64,000 nt of DNA from Solidesulfovibrio carbinolicus (GCF_004135975.1 NZ_CP026538.1:3596001-3660000); one strand, 5' to 3'. Shown: positions 1 to 8,953, numbered from the stretch's first letter. Program-made: numbers and translations. The notes: a model not told the origin generated them from the sequence alone.

Positions 1-55
1 AAAATTGGATTTGTTTGAAAACGGTCTTGTGTAACCGCTTTGTTTAATTTTTAGT

Positions 56-345
56 CCGAAGGTGGACCGCCCTGCCCAGGTGGTTCACCTTTTTTTAACG
101 GCGTGGTATGCTGGGCCATGATCAGTCCCAGGTGGTCCCAGTGCCGCCCGTTGGGTCAGTGTGGTGAGTGTATCCCATCGGCCACAGCTTGGGAAGTTTG
201 CTTGGTGTTGCTGCTGGGGTAGAAAAAGTTCAAGAATTACTTTGGACAAGAGTCCAGTGAAGTTGCCATGAAACTCACCGTGAGACCGATGCCCCAGGAT
301 TCCAGTTTACTGGACTTTTGAAAAACCGGAATTTAGCGTTTTCTC
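56..345 (+). repeat. ~290-bp non-coding repeat, copy A
   Basis: This segment and 630-920 share long blocks in the same order: a block around ggtggttcacctt followed by taacggcgtggtat, a block around gtgccgccc and gtgagtgtat, a block around ttggtgttgc, and a last block ending in ttccagtttactggactttt. They are diverged by substitutions and small indels. No open frame is conserved between them, so the conserved unit is probably non-coding or a dead mobile element. Confidence 0.7.
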
Positions 346-629
346 GGCGTAGAAAATCGCAGGATCCTGTGGATGGAAGGTTGCCAACTCGTCTGTAAAA
401 CGGTAAAACCAAGCAAAACGGCGTGATATAATCATTTTGGAGTGAAAAAGCACTTTCCAAATGGCATAATCCTGCCATTTTTCGGTAGAGGGAGGAGTCA
501 AATACGTGGTGAACCGCGTTTTTGGAACAAAAGTGGAGCCTATGCAGTCAAAAGTTTTGGGTTCGATCCCCTTGTAAAAATTTACTTGTTTGAGAATAAT
601 CCTATGTAAGTCCCGGACTTGCTCGTCTC

Positions 630-920
630 CTGAAGGTGAACAGCCCTGCCCCGGTGGTTCACCTTTCGTTAACGGCGTGGTATCCTGGACAAGGATAATT
701 CCCAGTGCCGCCCAGCTGAACCAGTAGAGGTGAGTGTATGCCATTGGCAGCAACTTGGGAGGTTTACTTGGTGTTGCCGTTGAGGGAAAAAAGATTAAGA
801 ATAACTGGCAATAAGATGTTCCTATGGTTGCCGAGATAATTACCGTGCATCCACCGATGCTCAAAGATTCCAGTTTACTGGACTTTTGAAAATCCTGAAT
901 TTAGCCGTTTTTTTCGGTAC
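630..920 (+). repeat. ~290-bp non-coding repeat, copy B
   Basis: Second copy of the segment at 56-345, in direct orientation about 575 bp downstream. Matching blocks are ggtggttcacctt (653-), taacggcgtggtat (669-), gtgagtgtat (730-), ttggtgttgc (767-) and the closing block at 868-. It lies about 140 bp upstream of the broken histidine kinase. Confidence 0.7.
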
Positions 921-1062
921 GGGGAATAACAAATATATTTTTCATATTGCACAAGCGACACTACGTTTACGACGAACCAGTATTGTCCTATTAAATGCAC
1001 TGTTGGATACACAAACGTTCGGTCCCAAATGAAACAAAACCCTGTTTTACCTTGGACTATTT

Positions 1063-1638
1063 ATGCAAAATACAAACAAAACAAAAGAACAGCTTACACT
1101 AGAACTACAGGCCGCACGAAAATTAATTTCAGAACTTTGGGATATCGAAACTGATCGTCAGTTAGCTGAAGAAGCTCTAAAAGAATCGGAACAATTTCTA
1201 AGATCAACGTTGGACTGCCTTTCTGCTAATATTGCCTTGCTGGACAACCAAGGAAATATTTTACATGTTAATAAAGCATGGGATGATTTCGCTCGACAAA
1301 ATGGCCTTTATCCAAATGATGTTTCAATAGGAACAAACTATTTGGGCATCTGTGATAACGCCTCTGGAACACATGCTGAAGAGGCAGTTCATTTCGCAAA
1401 AGGAATTAGAAGTGTTGCGAGTGGGGAGACAGATTTTTTTATACTTGAGTATCCGTGTGACTCACCAACGAAAAAGAGGTGGTTTGCAGGACGGGTCACT
1501 CCATTTCCCGGCGAAAGCCCCCGCAAAGTTGTCGTCGCCCATGAAGACATTACTGAACGGAAGATAGCCGAAGAAGAGATGCGTAAAAGTGAAATTCGTT
1601 TTCGACGCATAACAGATTCTGCACTAGATGCATATTGA
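1063..1638 (+). CDS. PAS histidine kinase, 5' part (frameshifted)
   Basis: N-terminal 191 residues of a sensor kinase. A short coiled-coil (about 1-45) precedes a PAS domain (about 45-165), and a second PAS domain begins at the very end (RFRRITDSALDA) where the frame stops. The rest of that PAS domain continues at once in the next frame (NPAAERLLGYS). Restoring a single A after GATGCA near 1633 would join the frames as D-A-I-L-M-I-D-S, the normal start of a PAS domain. So this is one gene of about 526 codons with a one-base deletion, or a sequencing error. There is no signal peptide or membrane segment, so the protein should be cytoplasmic. A weak site precedes the ATG. The broken state may be real because the neighbourhood is full of remnants. 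Confidence 0.7.
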   Translation: MQNTNKTKEQLTLELQAARKLISELWDIETDRQLAEEALKESEQFLRSTLDCLSANIALLDNQGNILHVNKAWDDFARQNGLYPNDVSIGTNYLGICDNASGTHAEEAVHFAKGIRSVASGETDFFILEYPCDSPTKKRWFAGRVTPFPGESPRKVVVAHEDITERKIAEEEMRKSEIRFRRITDSALDAY

Positions 1639-2642
1639 TGATTGATTCTCAAGGAAAAGTATCTTTTTGGAATCCGGCTGCTGAACGCTTACTAGGCTAC
1701 TCGAAAGATGAAGCCAGTGGCCAAGATTTACACTCACTTATTGCGCCGGAAAGATATCTCGATGCTTATACTAAAGGATTTAAGAAGTTTCACAACACTG
1801 GTCAAGGCGACGCAATTGGCAAGACTATAGAACTTTCCGCACGTATAAAAGACGGTCGGGAGATTCCTATTTCTTTGTCACTTTCTTCACTTCATACAGC
1901 CGACGGATGGCATGCTGTCGGAATTATTCGAGACAATTCTGAATTACGACGACTCGAAAAGGCAAAAGACGACTTAGAACGTATTTCTCGTCATAATTTA
2001 AAAAGTCCACTGACTGGCATTATAAATATTCCAGAACTTCTTATGGAGGATGAAAATTTAACAGTCCAACAGAAAAATATGCTTAACTTGGTTATTGTCT
2101 CTGGGCGGAAAATGCTACTACAGATAAATAGTTCGTTGGACTTATACAAGATTGAAAATGGCACATACGAGTTTCTTCCTCAGGACTGTGACCTACTTGA
2201 GATCATCAAAGGAGTATCTGAACTACTTGGCAAAGGAATGGGATTTAATCCCAACAAAGTGCACATTCATGAAAATTACACACTAAACAACACAACTGGA
2301 CTTTCTATTTATTCAGACGCTGGACTATTAGAAATAATTTTGATCAACCTTATAAAAAATGCGGTGGAATCCAGTGGACACGATGATCCAATAGACATAT
2401 CCATCTCGTACGATTGCGTTAAATGTAATATTTCAATTTCAAACAGCCGTCCAGTCCCTACTGAGATTCGAGATAAATTTTTTGAAAAATATGCAACGGC
2501 AGGAAAGCCTGGCGGAACTGGATTAGGAACTTATAGTGCAGCTATTATGACCAAAGCAATCGGAGGAACAATTTCCATGACAACATCCGATGAAATCGGA
2601 ACAAAAGTCACTGTGTGTATTCCAAAAGTCCCATGGTCCTAG
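1635..2642 (+). CDS. PAS histidine kinase, 3' part (frameshifted)
   Basis: C-terminal 335 residues of the kinase begun at 1063. It starts inside a PAS domain, then carries the dimerisation/phosphoacceptor helix with the H-box RHNLKSPLTG and an HATPase domain with an N-box (INLIKNAVES) and a G2-box (GTGLGTYSAAIM). The H-box has N where most kinases have D/E after the His. The frame overlaps the upstream stop by four bases (TTG start overlapping TGA), so coupled re-initiation could in principle give a second polypeptide, but a PAS-less fragment would probably not sense anything. No response regulator is adjacent, so it is an orphan kinase. Confidence 0.7.
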   Translation: MMIDSQGKVSFWNPAAERLLGYSKDEASGQDLHSLIAPERYLDAYTKGFKKFHNTGQGDAIGKTIELSARIKDGREIPISLSLSSLHTADGWHAVGIIRDNSELRRLEKAKDDLERISRHNLKSPLTGIINIPELLMEDENLTVQQKNMLNLVIVSGRKMLLQINSSLDLYKIENGTYEFLPQDCDLLEIIKGVSELLGKGMGFNPNKVHIHENYTLNNTTGLSIYSDAGLLEIILINLIKNAVESSGHDDPIDISISYDCVKCNISISNSRPVPTEIRDKFFEKYATAGKPGGTGLGTYSAAIMTKAIGGTISMTTSDEIGTKVTVCIPKVPWS

Positions 2643-2727
2643 ATATTATTTCAAAAGCTCTTAGAGCTTACAACAACATTTTGATGCAAGAAACTGGCTA
2701 ACCGGCATGACACCGAAAATCTACAAC

Positions 2728-2800
2728 TTCAGTTTACTGGACTTTTAAAAAACCGGAATTTAGCGATTTTTCGGCTTTAAAATTCGCAGGATCCTGCGAG
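2728..2800 (+). repeat. partial third copy of the 290-bp repeat end
   Basis: Matches the end of copy A: cagtttactggactttt, then aaccggaatttagcg, then cgcaggatcctg (compare 302-369). It lies just after the broken kinase, so the kinase is flanked by related sequence on both sides, as expected if the unit were once mobile or if the gene was inserted between repeats. Confidence 0.65.
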
Positions 2801-2921
2801 AGCATACCTACCATGTACAGCTAATCCCGGGAACAACCTGAAAATACACAGAAAATGCTGACTTTAGTCCAAAACGGCATGTCCCATAACAGGATTCTGC
2901 CATCCAGTCCCATAGTCTACC

Positions 2922-2949
2922 TCAAAAACGAAAGAAATTTCGTTTTTGA
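2922..2949. repeat. perfect 12-bp inverted repeat
   Basis: Arms of 12 bases (TCAAAAACGAAA and its complement) surround a 4-base loop GAAA. The top strand ends in a run of five T, so it could act as a weak terminator for the upstream kinase transcript, although it lies 280 bp away. Confidence 0.45.
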
Positions 2950-3078
2950 CCAGTTGGACATTGGATGGACCAGGAGAATTGGGACGGATCAGGAGAATCG
3001 GCGGGAAATAGAAACCGAGTTGGCTGGACCGCCACAGTCCGACCACAGATGCGCCAACCAGGCCGAAAACAGACCTAT

Positions 3079-3117
3079 AAAAAACAAAAAATCCCGTTGG
3101 CTACTCGCCAACGAGAT
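3079..3117 (-). terminator. rho-independent terminator (minus strand)
   Basis: On the minus strand an 11-bp stem (3107-3117 pairing with 3091-3101, two mismatches at most) with a 5-base loop is followed by TTTTTTGTTTT. It lies 55 bp downstream of the tRNA relic, which is on the same strand, and was probably that tRNA gene's terminator. Confidence 0.7.
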
Positions 3118-3171
3118 CACTTTTTGAAAGGGGCTTCTTTAAAGATTTCAGGGGGTTAAATCCTGCTTGTG

Positions 3172-3210
3172 GCGTGTCAAGCAAGTGCTCTCCCCCTGAG
3201 CTACGCTCCT
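3172..3210 (-). pseudogene. 5' half of a tRNA-Val(GAC) gene
   Basis: Read on the minus strand, the sequence has the acceptor 5' strand GGAGCG, the D-arm TAGCTCAGGGGGAGAGC, and the anticodon arm CTTGC-TTGACAC-GC with anticodon GAC. Just after the anticodon loop the match ends. There is no variable loop, no T-arm (GGTTCGAATCC type) and no acceptor 3' strand, so it cannot make a tRNA. This is a broken gene, perhaps left by an integration or excision within the tRNA. The terminator at 3079-3117 supports the orientation. Confidence 0.65.
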
Positions 3211-3726
3211 ATAAACAGAATCAGGGAAGGGGATATCTATTCCGAACGCTTCCCGAAGTCAACCCTAAATTTTCCATTCTCCAGAAATTTTCGGGTACCA
3301 AAGACGTTGGCGCTTGTTGGCTCGTCGTTGGTCGGAGGAGATTACACTCCCACGGGCTGAGAGGTCAAGGGAAAAGTTTAGGAAATGTGCTGTTGGAACT
3401 TATGCCAAATTTAACTTATGCCAAAACTGATACAACACAATGCAAGGATCTGCATTTTGCCGCAACTTCGAAAAATACCACTTCAGACTCGTATGTGCAA
3501 CGCCTTTTACTAAAACATTTATCTTGAAAGTGTTTTGCATCAGCGGTAAAAAGCAGATACACTTCAATCTCCTATCAGCGTGTCCTAAGCGATATGCGAG
3601 AGTGGATATGAATTTTACACTAACTCGAACGTCTTTTTTTAGCACAGCCACAACGTCGGGATGCTTCATCGAAAGAAATAGCACGGTCACTCACCCTGAA
3701 ACCCGGAAACCTGGCGGGGGAATTCG

Positions 3727-4236
3727 ATGAAAGAACCAACAGATAGCTGCGATGACCAGTACTTAACTTTTACCCTAGAAAAAGGGTTATACGCCTTAAG
3801 TATCAATCACGTAAGAGAAGTTCTTGAGTATGTGACAATCACCAGAATGCCTAAGACACCGGACTATATCTGTGGTGTCATCAATTTAAGAGGTCACGCA
3901 GTCCCAGTAGTCGACCTCAAAGTAAAGCTCGGCCTTGGGCAAACCGAAAAAACCATCAATACGTGCATCATAATTACAGAAGTTAATTTTGAAGGCGACC
4001 AAACTGTTTTCGGCATTCTTTCTGATTCTGTACGAGAAGTGTACGAGATGGATACGGGACAAATCGAACCACCGCCAAAGATGGGCACTGCCATTCGAAA
4101 AGATTTTATTGTCGGGATGGGTCGGTCAGATGAAGTATTTATCATAATTTTGGACATCAACAAAGTTTTCAGCTCACAAGAGTTAGCGATCGTTCTTGAT
4201 GCTGTGGAGAACGAACAAACTGCCATAGCTCTTTAA
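3727..4236 (+). CDS. CheW-family chemotaxis coupling protein
   Basis: 169 residues covering one CheW (SH3-like) domain over nearly the full length. The markers are an N-terminal strand (YLTFTLEKGLYALSI), the conserved INHVREVL, and GVINLRGHAVPVVDLK (residues ~55-72), where the NLRG segment contacts receptors and the kinase CheA. CheW bridges chemoreceptor hairpins and CheA in the cytoplasm. The start is set by GGGGGAATTCG just before the ATG. The chemoreceptor follows 67 bp later and is very probably its partner in one operon. No cheA, cheY, cheR or cheB is nearby, so the pair must use a pathway encoded elsewhere. Confidence 0.93.
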   Translation: MKEPTDSCDDQYLTFTLEKGLYALSINHVREVLEYVTITRMPKTPDYICGVINLRGHAVPVVDLKVKLGLGQTEKTINTCIIITEVNFEGDQTVFGILSDSVREVYEMDTGQIEPPPKMGTAIRKDFIVGMGRSDEVFIIILDINKVFSSQELAIVLDAVENEQTAIAL

Positions 4237-4303
4237 ACATTCTTTCAAAATGGACCGTCGCAACTTCATTTTGAACTGACCAAATACTAATCAGGAGGAT
4301 GAG

Positions 4304-6313
4304 ATGCGAAATCTTAAACTTGGAATGAAAATTGGCATTGGATTTGGCATCCTCATACTAATTGCATGCTCTCTTGGCGGTATGGCCATATTTAATATGA
4401 CCACAGTTGAGCACAATGCAAAAAGATTATCAGACGAGTATGTCCCAGAAGTAGCTATTGCCAACAACGTTGAACGCTCTTCGTTTTTGACAATGTACGC
4501 ATGGCGCGGATATAGTCTTTCAGAAGAAACTTCCTTTCTTGATGAAGGAAAAAAAGAACTCAATCAGGTTCAAAAGTATTTATCTGACGCAAAATCACAT
4601 GCTGACAAGTATACTGATTTGGTCAAGCTACGAGAAAACGTGGCTTTAGCCCAAGGTAAAGTCAACGAGTATTCAAAATTAGCAGATCAGACAGTTGCTC
4701 AAATCCAAGCGTTAGATAAAGACCGAAAGCTTCTTGATACTGCGGCTGCTAGTTACATGAAAAATTCGAACGATTTTCTTAAAAGTCAAGAAGAAGCTCT
4801 CGCCAAAGAAATCGCTAACGGCGCATCTGGCGACAAGCTTAAGGAAAGAACTAGTAAAGTTTCTATGATCAATGACGTCATAGACATCGGAAATGAAACA
4901 CGTATTTTGGTTTGGAAAGCTCAAGCACTTCGAGAACCTAAAATTCTTGAAGGAGCGATGAGTAACTTCCCAAAGATTGAAGATTTGCTGACAAAAATAA
5001 AAGTGATAACGTTTGCTGAAGCAAATATTAGGCAGCTAGCAACAACGAGTGAATCTGCACAAGCCTACAAATCTGCGATGACAGGTCTAGTTACAAATTG
5101 GAATGAATTACAAAAGATCAACGTTAAAAGGACAGAAATCGGCCAAGCAGTTTTAAGTGCTGCGGCTCAGACCTCACTTGCAGGTATGGATCAAACAAGT
5201 GAAATTTCGAAGGAAGCAGTCACAAGTCTTGGGACTGCCTCAACTACCATGGTTGCAGGACTTTCTATCGCTCTTCTCCTAGGTATTATCGTTTCAGTCG
5301 TTTTAACAAAAGCAATTACGGGACCAGTTCAAAAGGGTGTTCAGTTTGCCGAAGCCATGTCTAACGGAGATTTCACTAAAACCCTTGAAATAGATCAAAA
5401 AGACGAAATCGGTATTTTGGCAGCATCCCTTAACACTATGGTTGTAAAATTGCGTGAAGTTGTGGCTGAGATTCAATCTGCATCTGAGAATGTCGCTTCA
5501 GGTTCAGAAGAATTATCTGCTTCAGCTCAAAGCATGTCTCAAGGCGCAACAGAACAAGCGGCCAGCGTTGAGGAGATTTCTTCATCCATGGAGCAAATGT
5601 CCTCGAACATAAAACAAAATGCTGAGAATGCCCAGCAAACCCAGTCAATTGCAGTCAAAGCTGCACAAGACGCTCAAGAAGGTGGAAAAGCTGTCATTTC
5701 AGCTGTGACCGCCATGAAAAATATTGCTGAAAAAATTTCGATCATCGAAGAAATAGCACGGCAGACCAATCTGTTAGCCCTAAACGCCGCCATCGAAGCA
5801 GCTAGAGCAGGTGAACACGGTAAAGGATTCGCAGTCGTCGCCGCAGAAGTCAGGAAACTGGCCGAACGGAGTGGCAGTGCTGCATCCGAAATTTCTGACC
5901 TTTCGACCTCGAGTGTTCGAATTGCTGAGCAAGCTGGGGAAATGTTGACCAAGATGGTCCCAGACATCCAGCGGACAGCTGACCTTGTCCAGGAAATCGC
6001 TGCATCCAGTATGGAACAAAACTCTGGCGCAGACCAGATCAATAAAGCCATCACTCAACTTGATCAGGTTGTCCAACAGAACGCATCCGCTTCCGAGGAA
6101 ATGGCTTCGACATCCGAAGAGCTATCAAGTCAAGCGGAACAACTCCAAAGCACTATTGAATTCTTCCAAGTTGGCACTACTGCTAACAGACGGCGTTCAA
6201 TTCCTAAAGCGTTGCCTACCGGACGCTCACGCGTCGTTCACACTGCCAGAAAGCAAACATCTACCGCAAAGATTGATCTGGATATGGAAGATTCCGACTT
6301 CGAAAAATTCTAG
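4304..6313 (+). CDS. methyl-accepting chemotaxis protein
   Basis: 669-residue transmembrane chemoreceptor. It has a TM helix at about 8-29, a ~285-residue mostly helical periplasmic sensor domain (size fits a helical bimodular or four-helix type), a second TM at about 317-337, then HAMP (about 338-390) and a long cytoplasmic signalling coiled coil. The hairpin tip at about 480-520 has the signature [19 protein letters not shown] that binds CheA/CheW. Glu/Gln-rich methylation helices flank it. The C-terminus is a short linker ending EDSDFEKF, which does not match the CheR-tethering pentapeptide. The start has a strong AGGAGG eight bases upstream. A hairpin right after the stop ends the cheW-mcp transcript. 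The ligand cannot be read from sequence. Confidence 0.95.
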   Translation: MRNLKLGMKIGIGFGILILIACSLGGMAIFNMTTVEHNAKRLSDEYVPEVAIANNVERSSFLTMYAWRGYSLSEETSFLDEGKKELNQVQKYLSDAKSHADKYTDLVKLRENVALAQGKVNEYSKLADQTVAQIQALDKDRKLLDTAAASYMKNSNDFLKSQEEALAKEIANGASGDKLKERTSKVSMINDVIDIGNETRILVWKAQALREPKILEGAMSNFPKIEDLLTKIKVITFAEANIRQLATTSESAQAYKSAMTGLVTNWNELQKINVKRTEIGQAVLSAAAQTSLAGMDQTSEISKEAVTSLGTASTTMVAGLSIALLLGIIVSVVLTKAITGPVQKGVQFAEAMSNGDFTKTLEIDQKDEIGILAASLNTMVVKLREVVAEIQSASENVASGSEELSASAQSMSQGATEQAASVEEISSSMEQMSSNIKQNAENAQQTQSIAVKAAQDAQEGGKAVISAVTAMKNIAEKISIIEEIARQTNLLALNAAIEAARAGEHGKGFAVVAAEVRKLAERSGSAASEISDLSTSSVRIAEQAGEMLTKMVPDIQRTADLVQEIAASSMEQNSGADQINKAITQLDQVVQQNASASEEMASTSEELSSQAEQLQSTIEFFQVGTTANRRRSIPKALPTGRSRVVHTARKQTSTAKIDLDMEDSDFEKF

Positions 6314-6324
6314 CATGTAAATAC

Positions 6325-6349
6325 GGGAGGAGGTCAATGACCTCCTCCC
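6325..6349 (+). terminator. hairpin terminator after the chemoreceptor gene
   Basis: Perfect palindrome with 12-base arms (GGGAGGAGGTCA and its complement) around a single base, starting 11 bases after the stop codon. It is followed by ATTTC rather than a full T-run, so it may work as a weak terminator or an mRNA-end stabiliser. Confidence 0.6.
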
Positions 6350-6491
6350 ATTTCAGATGAGGCGACAAATGAATCTTACCCACACCATAGAAGAGCCTGT
6401 CCCGCGAATGGCTAACTGAACCCTTGTCTGTTGGCCGATATTTTGATATATAGTCAGTAAAATCTGATGAATAGATAAGGCGGCCCGCGTT

Positions 6492-6608
6492 ATGGGGTAC
6501 AACTTTTGCGACTACAATCCCAACCAGTTGCTTCTGCTTGCTTCCAACTTAGATGACTGGCTCCCGCAAGCATCTTTGAGCCTAAGAGCTTGCGACTTGA
6601 TGTTATAA
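6492..6608 (+). pseudogene. IS1182-family transposase, N-terminal fragment
   Basis: A 38-codon frame starting MGYNF and containing YNPNQLLLLASNLDDWLPQ, which matches the conserved N-terminus of IS1182-type transposases (usually YNPDQLLLLPPNLDDWLPE). The similarity ends after about 28 residues and the frame stops at 6608, so only the first few percent of a ~450-residue transposase remains. The rest of the stretch from 6350 to 6700 shows nothing else I can identify. Confidence 0.6.
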
Positions 6609-6701
6609 CCAACTATATTCTTTCTAACTCCACCGGAATACACAGGCATTCCCCGCTGCCACTGTTGACATCGCCGAAGAGATGTATAAGTTTCAAACCA
6701 A

Positions 6702-6800
6702 CTGAAGGGGAGTAGCTCTTTCGGGCAAGGTCAACAGTACTGGCGCTTATACCCGGCGCTTGGCCTTGCCGTCGGTCCCCACCGATGAGCGAGACCTTCA
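6702..6800 (+). ncRNA. yybP-ykoY manganese riboswitch
   Basis: The two invariant parts of this aptamer are both present and correctly placed: AAGGGGAGTAGC (6705-6716) near the 5' end and GCGAGACCTT (6789-6798) near the 3' end. The closing helix P1 pairs CTGAAGG (6702-6708) with CCTTCAG (6794-6800). The interior folds into the expected two helical legs (TGGCGCTTATACCCGGCGCT and GTCGGTCCCCACCGA). Known members bind Mn2+ and switch on Mn exporters and related genes. Here it precedes a four-gene run that includes a TerC-family protein, a family repeatedly found under this riboswitch. The downstream ATG is at 6875, so the riboswitch is in the 5' leader. Confidence 0.9.
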
Positions 6801-6842
6801 GCATGAGTAATCATGCTGGATGTCTCGTTTTCTTATTCGGGA

Positions 6843-6870
6843 CCTCCAGCCTAACCTGGCAACCTGGAGG
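6843..6870 (+). promoter_or_regulatory. SD-sequestering hairpin, riboswitch expression platform
   Basis: CCTCCAG (6843-6849) is complementary to CTGGAGG (6864-6870), and the latter contains the GGAGG Shine-Dalgarno sequence four bases before the ATG at 6875. Between it and the aptamer sits another hairpin (GCATGA-GTAA-TCATGC, 6801-6816). This suggests translational control: Mn2+ binding should free the Shine-Dalgarno sequence. No poly-T follows, which argues against a transcriptional switch. Confidence 0.65.
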
Positions 6871-6874
6871 CCCC

Positions 6875-7903
6875 ATGAAAAAAAGTCTTCCCCTTTTCCC
6901 GTATCAGCCGATGGCTGGCGATTCCCACACCAAAGCACTCAGCCTCAATGCTCCTGCTCAGGCAACTGTCATGCGCTGGCTCAGCCTGCCGCTGCTTGCT
7001 CTGGCCTTAATCCTTCTGTCTATTGATCTCGCTGAAGCCAAGCGGCTCGGCGGAAACAAGTCCTTTGGCAGCAAGGATTCCTATTCCAAGAGCTACGATA
7101 AGCCCACTCCCCCGAATACGAGCGCATCGAACATGCAGTCAACGCCACCCCAGGCGAAGGCTCCTGGCGGGTTTCTCTCAAAATTTGGCGGAATGGGGGG
7201 AATGGTCGGTGGCCTGCTCATGGGTGGCCTGTTAGGGTCACTCTTTTTTGGCGGTGGCTTTGGCGGATTTGGAATCCTTGAAATGTTGCTCCTCGGCGTC
7301 GGCGGCTTCCTGCTCTTCCGATTCATCCGTGCCCGGCGTGGAGCGCAGGCGGGGGGAACCACCCGCATGGAGCAGCCCGCTCCCGGCGTACATGATCGCT
7401 TAGCCTATGCCGCTGGACCTGCTGGGGATGTCGCCCCGAATCAGGAGTCACGTTCCTGGGGCTCTCTGCGAACCACCGCAGCCTCCTCTGGTGGCCCAAA
7501 CGATACCATAGCCCCTGTTGTCATGCCTGCTGGCCTGGACGAGGCCGAGTTCCTCTCCGGAGCCAAGGCTCTCTACAACCGCTTACAGACCTCCTGGGAT
7601 CGTCGTGACCTCACCGACATCCGTGGGTTCACCAGCCCCGAAGTCTATGCCGAAATCGCCCACCAAGCGAGTGAAGACCCTACACCCGGCAAAACCGACA
7701 TACTCATGATCGAAGCTCGTGTCATCGAGGCCGGCACAGAAGGAACACAGACTGTGATCTCGGTACTTTATGATGTCCTGCTGCGCGAAAACCAAGCCAA
7801 CGATCAGCCCTCTCAGATTCGTGAAGTCTGGCACATCAGTCGTGACCAGTCTGCCTCAAAGCCAGAATGGATTCTTGAAGGCATCCAACAGTTGGAGAGG
7901 TAG
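6875..7903 (+). CDS. Tim44-like domain membrane protein
   Basis: 342 residues. A signal-like hydrophobic helix (about 35-52, ending AEA) is followed by KRLGGNKSFG, a serine/proline-rich linker, then a Gly-rich membrane segment (GGMVGGLLMGGLLGSLFFGG, ~110-150) and Arg-rich stop-transfer. The C-terminal half (about 220-340) is a Tim44-like domain (ALYNRLQTSWDRRDL, FTSPEVYAEI, VWHISRD). Bacterial members are membrane proteins of uncertain role. I chose the ATG at 6875 because it has GGAGG at the right distance, whereas the longer frame begins inside the riboswitch aptamer. An internal ATG at 6971 would give a cleaner signal peptide but lacks a ribosome-binding site. First gene of the Mn-riboswitch operon with htpX and terC. 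Confidence 0.8.
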   Translation: MKKSLPLFPYQPMAGDSHTKALSLNAPAQATVMRWLSLPLLALALILLSIDLAEAKRLGGNKSFGSKDSYSKSYDKPTPPNTSASNMQSTPPQAKAPGGFLSKFGGMGGMVGGLLMGGLLGSLFFGGGFGGFGILEMLLLGVGGFLLFRFIRARRGAQAGGTTRMEQPAPGVHDRLAYAAGPAGDVAPNQESRSWGSLRTTAASSGGPNDTIAPVVMPAGLDEAEFLSGAKALYNRLQTSWDRRDLTDIRGFTSPEVYAEIAHQASEDPTPGKTDILMIEARVIEAGTEGTQTVISVLYDVLLRENQANDQPSQIREVWHISRDQSASKPEWILEGIQQLER

Positions 7904-7977
7904 TCTTAGCGAACCGCCCGGGGCTACGGCCCCGGGCTTGGCATAATGAAACCGCCGCGAGAGTTACAGGTGGAAAG

Positions 7978-8844
7978 ATGACAAGCCAAATCAAAACTGT
8001 TCTTTTGCTCGGCTTACTCACCAGCCTCATGTTGCTCATGGGGCGAGCTTTGGGTGGGCAAACGGGCCTTCTCATAGCTATTGTGTTCGCCCTCGTCATG
8101 AACGTGGGAAGCTACTGGTTTTCCGACAGGATTGTCCTGAAAATGTACCATGCCCAAGAGGTCTCTCCTCATGACGCCCCAGCCCTACACCACATGGTCG
8201 AGGAGCTTTCAGCCAAGGCAGGCATTCCCAAACCACGGATATATGTTATCCCCGAGGAAGCACCCAACGCGTTTGCCACGGGGAGAAACCCAAAGCATGG
8301 CGTGGTTGCCGTGACCGAAGGCATCATGCGCCTGCTTTCCCCCGCAGAGCTTCGTGGTGTCATCGCGCATGAAATTGGTCACATCAAAAACAGAGACATC
8401 CTGGTACAAAGTATTGCTGGGGTCATTGGCGGGGTCATTGTCTCGGTGGCCAACATGCTCCAATGGGGAGCTATCTTCGGTCTGGGCGGAGGCAGAGATG
8501 AGGAAGAAAGCGGCGGTGGCGGCGGTCTTGCCAGTTCGCTGCTCATGGCCTTCCTTGCTCCTATCGCGGCCATGCTTGTTCAGATGGCCATATCCCGCTC
8601 ACGTGAGTACCTCGCCGACGACACGGGTGCCCAATTGGCTGGCGATCCCAAGGCACTGGCCAGGGCCTTGGAAAAACTTGGAATGTGGTCAGGCCGAATT
8701 CCCATGCATTCTGGCAACCAGGCCACGGCACACATGTTTATCGTAACCCCTTTTAGCGGTTCCACATTTTCCTCACTTTTTAGTACACATCCGCCGCTGG
8801 AAGAACGCATCGCACGTCTGGAGGCCATGCCCTCCAACGCATGA
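7978..8844 (+). CDS. htpX: membrane zinc metalloprotease HtpX
   Basis: 288 residues, typical HtpX length, peptidase family M48. Two TM helices lie at the N-terminus (about 7-45), then the catalytic motif HEIGHIKNRD with zinc ligands H131 and H135 and catalytic E132, two further hydrophobic segments (about 150-205) and the third zinc ligand in SREYLADD (Glu). The C-terminus carries the conserved FSTHPPLEERI. HtpX degrades damaged inner-membrane proteins together with FtsH, with its active site in the cytoplasm. It follows the Tim44-like gene by 74 bp, a gap that contains a GC-rich hairpin (7916-7937) without a T-run, and shares the Mn-responsive leader. Confidence 0.95.
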   Translation: MTSQIKTVLLLGLLTSLMLLMGRALGGQTGLLIAIVFALVMNVGSYWFSDRIVLKMYHAQEVSPHDAPALHHMVEELSAKAGIPKPRIYVIPEEAPNAFATGRNPKHGVVAVTEGIMRLLSPAELRGVIAHEIGHIKNRDILVQSIAGVIGGVIVSVANMLQWGAIFGLGGGRDEEESGGGGGLASSLLMAFLAPIAAMLVQMAISRSREYLADDTGAQLAGDPKALARALEKLGMWSGRIPMHSGNQATAHMFIVTPFSGSTFSSLFSTHPPLEERIARLEAMPSNA

Positions 8845-8953
8845 CCAAGTGGTTGGACCGGAACCCAGGCCAGTCCAGCCCCTACCTTGACGGCAGTGGC
8901 GTAAATGACGAAACGAGAGAGAATGGTCACCGGTTACAGGCGGGAGGGAATTC

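Larger units (their letters stand above)
1..1062. other. AT-rich intergenic stretch with duplicated segment
   Basis: No convincing gene is visible. The open frames on the minus strand between 275 and 864 lack ribosome-binding sites and recognisable motifs. Most of the stretch is accounted for by two copies of a ~290-bp segment (listed separately). The last ~100 bases, which are strongly AT-rich, should hold the promoter of the kinase starting at 1063, but I cannot pick a convincing -35/-10 pair. Confidence 0.5.
2643..3726. other. gene-free region with repeat, hairpin and tRNA relic
   Basis: About 1.1 kb with no convincing gene. It holds a third partial copy of the upstream repeat (2728-2800), a hairpin (2922-2949), a minus-strand terminator (3079-3117) and half of a tRNA (3172-3210). 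Overlapping frames at 3169-3730 have no ribosome-binding sites and no motif. A short direct repeat, ttatgcca, occurs around 3400 and 3416. Confidence 0.5.
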
